A model generated the notes under the pieces. It made no database searches. It was not told where the DNA came from and worked only from the letters and a program-made list of their open reading frames with translations. The position numbers and the translations under genes were made by a program. A DNA stretch of 12,850 bases from Acidimicrobiia bacterium (lineage in GTDB: Bacteria > Actinomycetota > Acidimicrobiia > Acidimicrobiales > Iamiaceae), in contig JAFBAD010000222.1 in NCBI GenBank assembly GCA_019247975.1, forward strand, positions 1-12,850, written 5' to 3'. Numbering within the stretch: the stretch's first letter is position 1; each line of letters starts with the position of its first letter. Shown here in pieces: positions 1 to 5,786 of the stretch.

Positions 1-508
1 AGCCCTCGCCCATGGCGTCGACGAACTCCGCGGCCTCGACGCCTGTGATGCGGGGGTCCCTGCTGCGCACGAGCTGCTCGAGCTCGAGGGCCAGCGCCAC
101 CTTGCGATCGGCCGGGAAGTCGGCCAGCGCCGGCCGGTAGAGGTCGAGGGTCGGCACGGCCACGCCGTCGGGCTCGGCCAGGCCGAGGAACTCGTCGGGC
201 GTGGCGAACTCGGCGTTGTCACGGGCCTCGTCGATGACCTCGGCGATCACCTCGGGGTCGAGGCTGCCCGCGTAGGCGAAGCCCTGGCGGTCGCCGATGA
301 CGACCCGCACGCCCACACCCTGCGACTCGGCCGACGACAGCGACTCGACCTCGCCCTGGTAGGCGCGCACCTCGGTGTGGCGGGAGCGGCGGACGACCGC
401 CTCCACCTGCTCGTCGTCGCGGGCCCGGGCGACGATCCGGTCGGCGATGTCCAGCAGGTCGCCGGCCACCGCCGACTCGCCTGTACCCGTGCTCGCAGTG
501 ACGCTCAT
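1..508 (-). CDS. pmbA: PmbA/TldE, inactive-type subunit of the TldD/TldE metalloprotease (N-terminal part, cut by window edge)
   Basis: The ATG at 508-506 overlaps the stop of tldD by four bases (ATGA), so the two genes are translationally coupled and in the usual partner arrangement. About 169 codons are visible before the frame leaves the window at base 1. The visible part has the N-terminal layout shared by the TldD/PmbA family: an acidic helical start, an RAYQGEVESLSSAES strand region, then GVGVRVVIGDRQGFAYAG, which parallels GAGIRVVVGDTTGFAHTA in the adjacent TldD. In the family, TldE/PmbA lacks the zinc site and forms a heterodimer with TldD that degrades unfolded peptides; in E. coli it also matures microcin B17 and degrades the CcdA antitoxin. 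No Shine-Dalgarno sequence precedes the start. The family call is strong; the missing C-terminal half means the absence of a metal site cannot be checked here. Confidence 0.88.
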   Translation of the reverse strand, partial: MSVTASTGTGESAVAGDLLDIADRIVARARDDEQVEAVVRRSRHTEVRAYQGEVESLSSAESQGVGVRVVIGDRQGFAYAGSLDPEVIAEVIDEARDNAEFATPDEFLGLAEPDGVAVPTLDLYRPALADFPADRKVALALELEQLVRSRDPRITGVEAAEFVDAMGEG

Positions 509-1896
509 GCCGCGGTGCCACCGATGGTCAGGCGGGCGACCCGGAGCGTCGGGACGCCGTCGCCGACGGGCACCCCCTGGCCGTCCTTGCCGCAGGTGCC
601 GGGCGAACCCATGGCGAAGTCGTTGCCGAGCGCGTCGATGTCCTGCAGCACCTTCGGCCCGTTGCCGATGAGGTTGCCCTCGCGGATCGGCTCGGTGATC
701 TTGCCGTCCTCGATGAGGTAGGCCTCGGTCATCCCGAACACGAAGTCGCCGGTGGCGGTGTTGACCTGGCCGCCGCCGAGGTCGGCCACGAACACGCCGT
801 TCGGGGTGGCGGCGATGATGTCGGCCGGGTCCTCCTCGCCGTTCACGAGGAAGGTGTTCGTCATGCGCACCATCGGCAGGTGCTGGTAGCTCTGCCGGCG
901 TCCGTTGCCCGAGCGCTCACGACCTTCCTTGCGGGCCCGCAGGAAGTCCCACATGTAGTCGGTGAGGACGCCGTCCTCGATGAGCACGTTGCGCTGCGCC
1001 GGGCTGCCCTCGTCGTCGATGCCGTAGGCACCCCACTCGCCGCCCATCGTGCCGTCGTCGATCAGCGTGACGAGCGGCGAGGCGACGAGCTCACCCCGCC
1101 GACCCTTGAACACCGACGCCGACTTCGCGACGAGGTCCGCCTCGAGGCCGTGGCCGCACGCCTCGTGGAACAGCACGCCGCCACCGCCCTTGCCGATGAC
1201 GACCGGCACCTCGCCGCTGGGGGCGGGCCGCGCCGCGAGCTTGATCACCGCGCGGTCGGCTGCCTCGTTGGCCAGCTCCGCCACGTCGTAGCGGTCGAAC
1301 AGCTCGAAGCCGATCGTGTGGCCGATGCTGCGCCGGCCGGTCTGCATGCCGGTGTCGCCCGACGCGACGACGCCGACGCTGAAGAGCGTGCGCACCTGCT
1401 CGTCCTCGGCCAGCAGCCCGTCGCTGTTGGCCACGAGGATGCGCCGCCGGCTGTCGCCGTAGCGAGCGGTCACCTGGGTGATCGACCCGTGCCGGCCGCG
1501 GGCGGCCTCGTCGGCCCGGCGCAGCAGCTCGACCTTGCGGGCCTTGGGCACGTCACCCGGCTGCAGCGCGACGACCGACGGGTTGGTGGTGGGCCGGCGG
1601 TCGAGCGCGACCTCCCGGGTGCCCCCGCCGCCGCCCTTGGCCGCCGCGGCGGCGGCCTCGGCCGCGGCGCGCAGGCCGTCCTCGCTCAGGTCGGCGGTGT
1701 GGGCGAAGCCGGTGGTGTCACCGACGACGACCCGGATGCCGGCGCCGCGGTCGCGGCCCGACGACAGCTCCTCGACCCGGCCGTCGTCGAGCAGGGCCGA
1801 CGCCGACCGCTTGTCCTCGGCGAACACCTCGGCGAAGTCACCGCCGGTCCGCAGGGCCGCGCCGAGAACTCGGGAGACGACAGCTTCTTCGATCAC
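505..1896 (-). CDS. tldD: TldD zinc metalloprotease subunit
   Basis: This 463-residue protein is close to the usual length (E. coli TldD is 481). The diagnostic HExxxH motif is HEACGH at residues 244-249, in a VLFHEACGHGLEAD context. The cysteine of SPGTCGKDGQ (C435) sits near the C terminus, where the family has its third zinc ligand. The N-terminal domain (about 1-225) is the substrate-chamber domain shared with PmbA; the C-terminal beta domain follows. It should pair with the downstream pmbA product as a cytosolic peptidase of unfolded peptides. I chose the GTG at 1896 because AGAGGG (1909-1904) lies seven bases upstream and the protein then starts where the family does. The frame stays open further upstream, but that stretch is low-complexity antisense of the thioesterase gene. 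An alanine run followed by five glycines near residues 78-92 looks like a loop expansion. Confidence 0.95.
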   Translation of the reverse strand: MIEEAVVSRVLGAALRTGGDFAEVFAEDKRSASALLDDGRVEELSSGRDRGAGIRVVVGDTTGFAHTADLSEDGLRAAAEAAAAAAKGGGGGTREVALDRRPTTNPSVVALQPGDVPKARKVELLRRADEAARGRHGSITQVTARYGDSRRRILVANSDGLLAEDEQVRTLFSVGVVASGDTGMQTGRRSIGHTIGFELFDRYDVAELANEAADRAVIKLAARPAPSGEVPVVIGKGGGGVLFHEACGHGLEADLVAKSASVFKGRRGELVASPLVTLIDDGTMGGEWGAYGIDDEGSPAQRNVLIEDGVLTDYMWDFLRARKEGRERSGNGRRQSYQHLPMVRMTNTFLVNGEEDPADIIAATPNGVFVADLGGGQVNTATGDFVFGMTEAYLIEDGKITEPIREGNLIGNGPKVLQDIDALGNDFAMGSPGTCGKDGQGVPVGDGVPTLRVARLTIGGTAA

Positions 1897-1903
1897 GCGA
1901 CAG

Positions 1904-1909
1904 CCCTCT
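1904..1909 (-). promoter_or_regulatory. Ribosome binding site of tldD
   Basis: AGAGGG on the minus strand lies seven bases before the GTG at 1896. It is one of the few recognisable Shine-Dalgarno-like sequences in the window and supports the chosen start. Confidence 0.5.
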
Positions 1910-1952
1910 GTTCGCTGGGGGTCATTTGCTCGGGGAGAGCCGACGGCGCGGG

Positions 1953-1983
1953 TTGAACCGGTCACCGCCAGTGGCCGTATCGT
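1953..1983 (+). promoter_or_regulatory. Probable promoter of the thioesterase-HAD operon (leaderless)
   Basis: TTGAAC (1953-1958) and TATCGT (1978-1983) are separated by 19 bases, slightly long for a -35/-10 pair. The -10 ends seven bases before the ATG at 1991, which puts the expected start of transcription on or next to the start codon. No Shine-Dalgarno sequence lies in between, so a leaderless mRNA is the natural reading. Confidence 0.5.
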
Positions 1984-1984
1984 A
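1979..1984 (-). promoter_or_regulatory. Possible -10 element for tldD-pmbA
   Basis: TACGAT on the minus strand would start a transcript near 1972, with a leader of about 75 bases before the tldD GTG. It overlaps, on the opposite strand, the TATCGT assigned to the thioesterase gene. No convincing -35 box is visible, so this is tentative. Confidence 0.3.
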
Positions 1985-1990
1985 CCGACG

Positions 1991-2368
1991 ATGGCACTGG
2001 AACCCGGCCTGTGCGCCCGCATCGTGCACGAGGTGGCGGAGGAGGATTCCGCCCTCTCGTGCGGGTCGGGCGACGTCCCGGTGCTCGCCACGCCCCGGGT
2101 GGTGGCGCTGGTCGAACAGGCCTCGGTGGCGGCCCTCGACGGACGTCTCGACGACGGCACCACCTCGGTCGGCATGCGGGTGCAGCTCGACCACCTGGCC
2201 CCCACGCCGATCGGCACCGCGGTCACCGCCGAGGCCACGCTCGAGAAGGTCGAGGGGCGGCGGCTCACCTTCACCGTCGCAGTGCGCGACGCCCGCAGCC
2301 TGGTCGCCGCCGGCAAGGTCACCCGCGTCGTCGTCGACCGCACCGCGTTCCTTGCCAAGTGCGGCTGA
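1991..2368 (+). CDS. Hotdog-fold acyl-CoA thioesterase, FlK-like
   Basis: This 125-residue protein aligns from memory with fluoroacetyl-CoA thioesterase FlK of Streptomyces cattleya (139 residues). The catalytic triad Thr42/Glu50/His76 of FlK corresponds to T34, E42 and H68 here with identical spacing (8 and 26 residues). The FlK glycine G69 corresponds to G61, and the following EGRRL stretch is also shared. The expected reaction is hydrolysis of a small or activated acyl-CoA in the cytosol. The phenylalanine lid residues that give FlK its fluoroacetyl preference (F33, F36) fall on G25 and D28, so fluoroacetyl-CoA is unlikely to be the substrate. Start: the ATG at 1991 gives a family-length product and sits right behind a -10 element; longer readings upstream are low-complexity. 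The HAD gene follows with an apparent overlap. Confidence 0.8.
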   Translation: MALEPGLCARIVHEVAEEDSALSCGSGDVPVLATPRVVALVEQASVAALDGRLDDGTTSVGMRVQLDHLAPTPIGTAVTAEATLEKVEGRRLTFTVAVRDARSLVAAGKVTRVVVDRTAFLAKCG

Positions 2369-3068
2369 GGGGGCCCGCCGTCCGGCCCTGATCGGCCTGG
2401 ACGGCGACGACACGCTCTGGGAGAGCGAGGTCCACTTCGCCGACGTCCACGAGGTCTACCGGGACGTGTTCACACCCTTCGTGGGTGACGGCACCGACGT
2501 CGACGCCCGCCTCTACGCGACCGAGCGGCGCAACCTCGAGCTGTTCGGCTACGGCGCGAAGGGCTTCATCCTCTCCATGATCGAGACCGCGATCGAGCTC
2601 AGCGAGGGGGCGGTGACGAGTGCCGAGATCACCCGCATCCTGGCGCTCGGCAAGGGACTGCTGTCCCACCCGGTCGAGCTGATCGACGGCGTGGCCGACA
2701 CGGTGCCCACTCTCGCCGCCGCGGGCTACCGCCTGGTGCTCGTGACGAAGGGCGACCTGTTCCACCAGGAGCAGAAGGTCGCGGCCAGCGGGCTGGCCGA
2801 CCACTTCGAGCAGGTCGCGATCGTGAGCGAGAAGGACGAGCGCACCTACCGCCGGGTGCTGGACGGCGTCGGCGTCGAGCCCGAGGACTTCCTCATGGTC
2901 GGCAACACGGTCCGCTCCGACGTGCTGCCGGTGCTGGCGATCGGCGGGCGGGCGGTCCAGGTCCCCCACCACGTCACGTGGAGCCACGAGGTGGTCGAGT
3001 CCGACGTCGAGTTCCCCGTGCTCTCACGGCTCGCCGACCTGCCCGGCTGGCTGGAGTCCCTGGGTTAG
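2352..3068 (+). CDS. HAD-superfamily hydrolase
   Basis: With a TTG start the product is 238 residues, normal for a HAD phosphatase with a helical cap. Motif I is LDGDDTLW (D17 nucleophile, D19, T21). Motif II is T132 in LVLVTKGD, motif III is K161 in SEKDERT, and motif IV is VGNTVRSDVLP, with N185 at the first acidic position and D190 at the second. The VGNxxRSDVLP form is common in one HAD subgroup, so the Asn does not imply inactivity. The likely role is a cytosolic phosphatase or related hydrolase of unknown substrate. The start is uncertain: no in-frame ATG or GTG exists near motif I. TTG at 2352 overlaps the thioesterase end by 17 bases; CTG at 2388 is the alternative. Its stop (TAG, 3066-3068) overlaps the stop of the convergent sulfotransferase gene. 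Confidence 0.83.
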   Translation: MPSAAEGARRPALIGLDGDDTLWESEVHFADVHEVYRDVFTPFVGDGTDVDARLYATERRNLELFGYGAKGFILSMIETAIELSEGAVTSAEITRILALGKGLLSHPVELIDGVADTVPTLAAAGYRLVLVTKGDLFHQEQKVAASGLADHFEQVAIVSEKDERTYRRVLDGVGVEPEDFLMVGNTVRSDVLPVLAIGGRAVQVPHHVTWSHEVVESDVEFPVLSRLADLPGWLESLG

Positions 3069-3787
3069 TCGCCGGTGCGAGCGCGGACGAGCTCGAGCGC
3101 GTGCTCGTAGAAGCGCACGTCGGTCGCGTTGTCCTCCGCGATCCGCGCCCGGAGCGACTCGCTGACCTCGACGCGCGGGCTCACGTGCACGTCGTCGATC
3201 GGCGGCAGGGTCCAACCGAAGCGTTCGGCGACCTCGGCCTTGAACCGCTCGGTCTGCTCCTGCAGCCCGATGACGTCGACTCGGGCGAGGTTGGCGATCG
3301 CGGTCTCGAAGCGCGCGTCGTCGACCTCGAGCGGGTCGATCGACCGCAGCCGATCGTCTCCGGTGAGCGCGAACTGCCGGACCTGGAAGTCGCGCAGGAG
3401 CCCGTTGCCCATGCCGTCGATCGCGTACAGGTCCTCGATCGAGAGGCCCCGCTCGACGAACGACGGCCGCTGCATCAGGACCGAGTGGCGGGTCTGCAGG
3501 TGCGAGATCGTGCGGGCGACGGGGTGGCGCAGGATCGTCATCATCACGAACCCGCCACCCAGCTCGTCGGTCACGTAGAAGGGGAAGTGCCCGGAGTAGA
3601 GGCGCAGCGAGGCGCGGCGCTCGGCCGGCAGCGCGAGCAGGTCCCCGACCGAGATGTTGGCCCGCACGAGGTCGGCCTCGTGGTCGGCGTCGGGGAAGTA
3701 GCTGCCCCTCGGGAAGTTGTGCTCGACCTGACGGGAGAAGGTCCGCCCGCCGGTCCGCATGATGTGGATGAAGAAGTAGCGGGTCAC
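3065..3787 (-). CDS. Sulfotransferase-family protein (PAPS-dependent type)
   Basis: This 240-residue protein opens with FIHIMRTGGRTF (residues 6-17), matching the 5'-phosphosulfate binding loop F-x-H-I-x-[KR]-T-G-G of bacterial and carbohydrate-type sulfotransferases. ILRHPVARTISHL (85-97) matches the 3'-phosphate binding segment, with R87 and S95 as expected. H67 in YSGHFPF lies where such proteins keep a conserved histidine. The family moves sulfate from PAPS to a hydroxyl or amine of a sugar, lipid or small molecule; the acceptor cannot be told here. The GTG at 3787-3785 shares bases with the desaturase stop (GTGA), so the two form an operon and probably act on the same product. No PAPS-synthesis genes are in the window. 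At the other end its TAA stop overlaps the convergent HAD stop. Confidence 0.78.
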   Translation of the reverse strand: MTRYFFIHIMRTGGRTFSRQVEHNFPRGSYFPDADHEADLVRANISVGDLLALPAERRASLRLYSGHFPFYVTDELGGGFVMMTILRHPVARTISHLQTRHSVLMQRPSFVERGLSIEDLYAIDGMGNGLLRDFQVRQFALTGDDRLRSIDPLEVDDARFETAIANLARVDVIGLQEQTERFKAEVAERFGWTLPPIDDVHVSPRVEVSESLRARIAEDNATDVRFYEHALELVRARTGD

Positions 3788-4779
3788 ACCTGGAGCGTGC
3801 GGATGTAGCGCACGTAGCCGCCGGAGTCGGTGTCGGTGGGCGCGGGCGGGTCGAAGCGACCGGCCTCCACGAGGCGGCGGTGGACCGTGCGCAGGCCCGG
3901 GTACGGGATGGTGGGCAGCGCGTGGTGCTCGAAGTGGTACTCCATGCGCGCGCCGACGAGGTGGTCCTGCAGCCACCGGGCACGGCTGGTGCGGGCGATC
4001 CACACCGGCGCGCCGGGGTCGCGCAGCCGTGCGTCGAAGTGCTCGGTGACCGTCTTGAGCCGCAGCAGCGCGGGGAACACGCTCAGCGCGGGCACGAGCC
4101 AGAACAGCACGTAGCCGGCCAGGCCGACCACCACGCCACGGGCGATCACGAAGACCGTGATGAGCACCGCCTGCGCCGCGACCTTGCCGACCGTGTTGCG
4201 GAGCACGGTCGCGCCCGACAGACGTGCGGAGCCGGCCTCGTCGCTCGACGCGTTCGACACGAGCGAGAGCGCCCGCCGCAGCGCGGTGACGCCGAGCAGG
4301 TCGAGAGCGAGCAGCCGGGCGAGCGCACCACGCCGGCCGGGCACGAGGTACGACGGCAGGTCGGGGTCCTCGGGGCCGTTGAGGTAGCGGTGGTGCAGGC
4401 GGTGGGTGGGCCGGTACTCCTCGACCGAGTGGAGCATCCACCACGACGCGGTCGCGTTGCAGACCCGGTCGTTGCGGGCGCGGTCCCGGCAGAGGAAGCC
4501 GTGCGAGGCCTCGTGCATCACCACGTTGAGCGCGTTGATGCGGGTGCCCATTAGGACAATGAGCACCACCGCGCACAGCACGGTTAGCGGAAATGGCAGC
4601 GCGCCGATGGCCCCGGCAGCGACCAGGAGGAGCGCGATCTCGACCCAGACCACGACGAGGTGCAGCGCGGTGTCGGCCCCGTTCGGGACGGCCAGCCGCT
4701 CGATCTCCTCGGCCCCCACGACCTCGATGATCTCGGCGCCGTGGCTCCGTTCCACGCTCGTCTGGTACCGGGTCGGCAT
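3784..4779 (-). CDS. Membrane fatty-acid desaturase/hydroxylase family enzyme
   Basis: This 331-residue di-iron membrane enzyme carries the three histidine boxes of the family: HEASH (H89-H93), HRLHH (H126-H130) and HFEHH in YHFEHHALPTIPYPGL (H282-H286). Hydrophobic segments lie at about 38-59, 64-78 and 200-232, with the histidine boxes on the cytosolic side in known members. The family inserts a double bond, hydroxyl or keto group into lipid acyl chains or carotenoids using O2; the substrate is not identifiable. I prefer the ATG at 4779 because a TAGCGT hexamer ends eight bases before it; an in-frame ATG at 4797 would add six residues. The gene overlaps the sulfotransferase gene by four bases and diverges from a methyltransferase gene. 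Residues about 62-78 use codons rare in the neighbourhood (TTT, CTA twice, ATT). Confidence 0.85.
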   Translation of the reverse strand: MPTRYQTSVERSHGAEIIEVVGAEEIERLAVPNGADTALHLVVVWVEIALLLVAAGAIGALPFPLTVLCAVVLIVLMGTRINALNVVMHEASHGFLCRDRARNDRVCNATASWWMLHSVEEYRPTHRLHHRYLNGPEDPDLPSYLVPGRRGALARLLALDLLGVTALRRALSLVSNASSDEAGSARLSGATVLRNTVGKVAAQAVLITVFVIARGVVVGLAGYVLFWLVPALSVFPALLRLKTVTEHFDARLRDPGAPVWIARTSRARWLQDHLVGARMEYHFEHHALPTIPYPGLRTVHRRLVEAGRFDPPAPTDTDSGGYVRYIRTLQV

Positions 4780-4787
4780 CAGCCTCG

Positions 4788-4793
4788 ACGCTA
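4788..4793 (-). promoter_or_regulatory. Putative -10 element of desaturase-sulfotransferase operon
   Basis: TAGCGT on the minus strand ends eight bases before the ATG at 4779, the same geometry as at four other genes here. It implies a leaderless or nearly leaderless transcript. It overlaps the opposite-strand TACCAT hexamer (4792-4797). No clear -35 box is seen. Confidence 0.42.
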
Positions 4794-4797
4794 CCAT
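4792..4797 (+). promoter_or_regulatory. Putative -10 element of the methyltransferase gene
   Basis: TACCAT lies eleven bases before the GTG at 4809, slightly further than the 6-9 bases seen elsewhere in the window. It is interleaved with the divergent TAGCGT of the desaturase gene. The whole gap between the two start codons is only 29 bases. Confidence 0.35.
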
Positions 4798-4808
4798 CGC
4801 GGATCTCT

Positions 4809-5786
4809 GTGACGGCTCTACCAGCACATGGCCCAGCCGCGTCGTCCCACCCGGGTCCTGCCCCGGCCGGCCCGGCCCGCTGCCCGGCCTGCCGGTCGCT
4901 GTCGGTCCGCCCGCACCGAGACCGCATGCGGGACTTCGAGTACGGCGTGGAGCCCGGGTCGACCCTCGACGTGCGGCGCTGCGTCGCCTGCGACACCGAG
5001 TTCCTCTTTCCCCGGCCCGATGCCGCCGATCTTGTTGATTTCTATCCGTCCGATTACCACGCATTCAACGATGACCACGGCCGCCTCGCCACGCGGCTGG
5101 TGCACCTCCGGGCCAAGCGGCGGGCCCACCAGTACGAGGAGCTGCTCGGCGGGCGCAAGGGCAGCCTGTTCGACGTCGGCACCGGCGACTGCCGCCACTT
5201 CGACGAGTTGCGGGAGGAGCTCGACCTGCACTGCGCGGGCGTCGAGCTGCAACCCGAGGTCGCGGCGGCGGGCCGGGCGCGGGGCTATGACGTCACCGTC
5301 GGCACCCTCGAGGAGATGGACCTCACCGGCCACGAAGGCCGCTACGACATCGTCTCGATGAACCACGTGCTCGAGCACGTGATCGAGCCCGATGTCGTGG
5401 TCGACCGGGCCCGCCGGCTCCTGCGCCCGGGCGGCCACCTGCTCGGGCAGCTCCCCACCAACTCGTCATGGGAGGCGAAGGCGTTCGGTCGGCGCTGGGG
5501 CGGCTACCACTACCCGCGCCACCTGCAGATGTTCTCCCGCGCCGGCCTCGAGCGGTTGCTCCGGCACGGCGGGTTCACCGACGTGCAGCTGCACACCGCT
5601 CCGCACATCCAGACGGCGATCTCCCTGCAGAACACCCTCAACGCATGGGGCTGGGACCCGCCCAAGCGCTACGGCAAGGTGCCGGGATACGGCGCGCTGC
5701 TCGGGGTGGTCGCGCCGTTCGAGCTCGTCGCCTACGCGGCGGACCGGGGCGGCATCATCGACTTCCACGCGGTTGCGCCGCGCTGA
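4809..5786 (+). CDS. Class I SAM-dependent methyltransferase with N-terminal zinc ribbon
   Basis: The 325-residue protein starts with a four-cysteine zinc ribbon (C25-x2-C28 and C58-x2-C61), followed by a conserved DFYPSDYHAF segment (77-86). A Rossmann methyltransferase domain comes next. SAM motif I is LFDVGTGDCRHF (120-131) and the acidic residue E146 in AGVELQPE ends strand 2. Motif II/post-II is IVSMNHVLEHV (181-191), then RLLRPGGHLL (203-212). The GGYHYPRHLQMFS segment (231-243) is typical of the zinc-ribbon methyltransferases found in cell-surface and natural-product clusters. It should methylate a small molecule or glycan; the acceptor is unknown. The GTG at 4809 gives a start close to the ribbon, with a proline/alanine-rich lead of about 24 residues. 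Codons at about residues 66-86 are unusually A/T-ended (TTT, GAT, CTT, GTT, TAT). The 3' end overlaps the convergent hydrolase gene by 32 bases. Confidence 0.87.
   Translation: MTALPAHGPAASSHPGPAPAGPARCPACRSLSVRPHRDRMRDFEYGVEPGSTLDVRRCVACDTEFLFPRPDAADLVDFYPSDYHAFNDDHGRLATRLVHLRAKRRAHQYEELLGGRKGSLFDVGTGDCRHFDELREELDLHCAGVELQPEVAAAGRARGYDVTVGTLEEMDLTGHEGRYDIVSMNHVLEHVIEPDVVVDRARRLLRPGGHLLGQLPTNSSWEAKAFGRRWGGYHYPRHLQMFSRAGLERLLRHGGFTDVQLHTAPHIQTAISLQNTLNAWGWDPPKRYGKVPGYGALLGVVAPFELVAYAADRGGIIDFHAVAPR

Noticed and set aside
880..1956. 358-codon plus-strand open frame opposite tldD
   Set aside because: Composition-driven antisense frame. tldD on the minus strand holds the zinc motif and matches the family throughout.
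1897..2358. Upstream extension of the tldD frame to 617 residues
   Set aside because: The added 154 residues are low-complexity, have no family match and run antisense to the FlK-like thioesterase gene. The GTG at 1896 has a Shine-Dalgarno sequence and gives the family length.
2906..2940. Asn in HAD motif IV (VGNTVRSD) as evidence of a dead enzyme
   Set aside because: The VGNxxRSDVLP form is a common subgroup signature, and the DxDxT, Thr and Lys motifs are intact.
3788..4996. Upstream extension of the sulfotransferase frame to 643 residues
   Set aside because: The extension is a Pro/Arg/Ala-rich out-of-frame reading of the desaturase gene. The P-loop motif begins only a few residues after the GTG at 3787.
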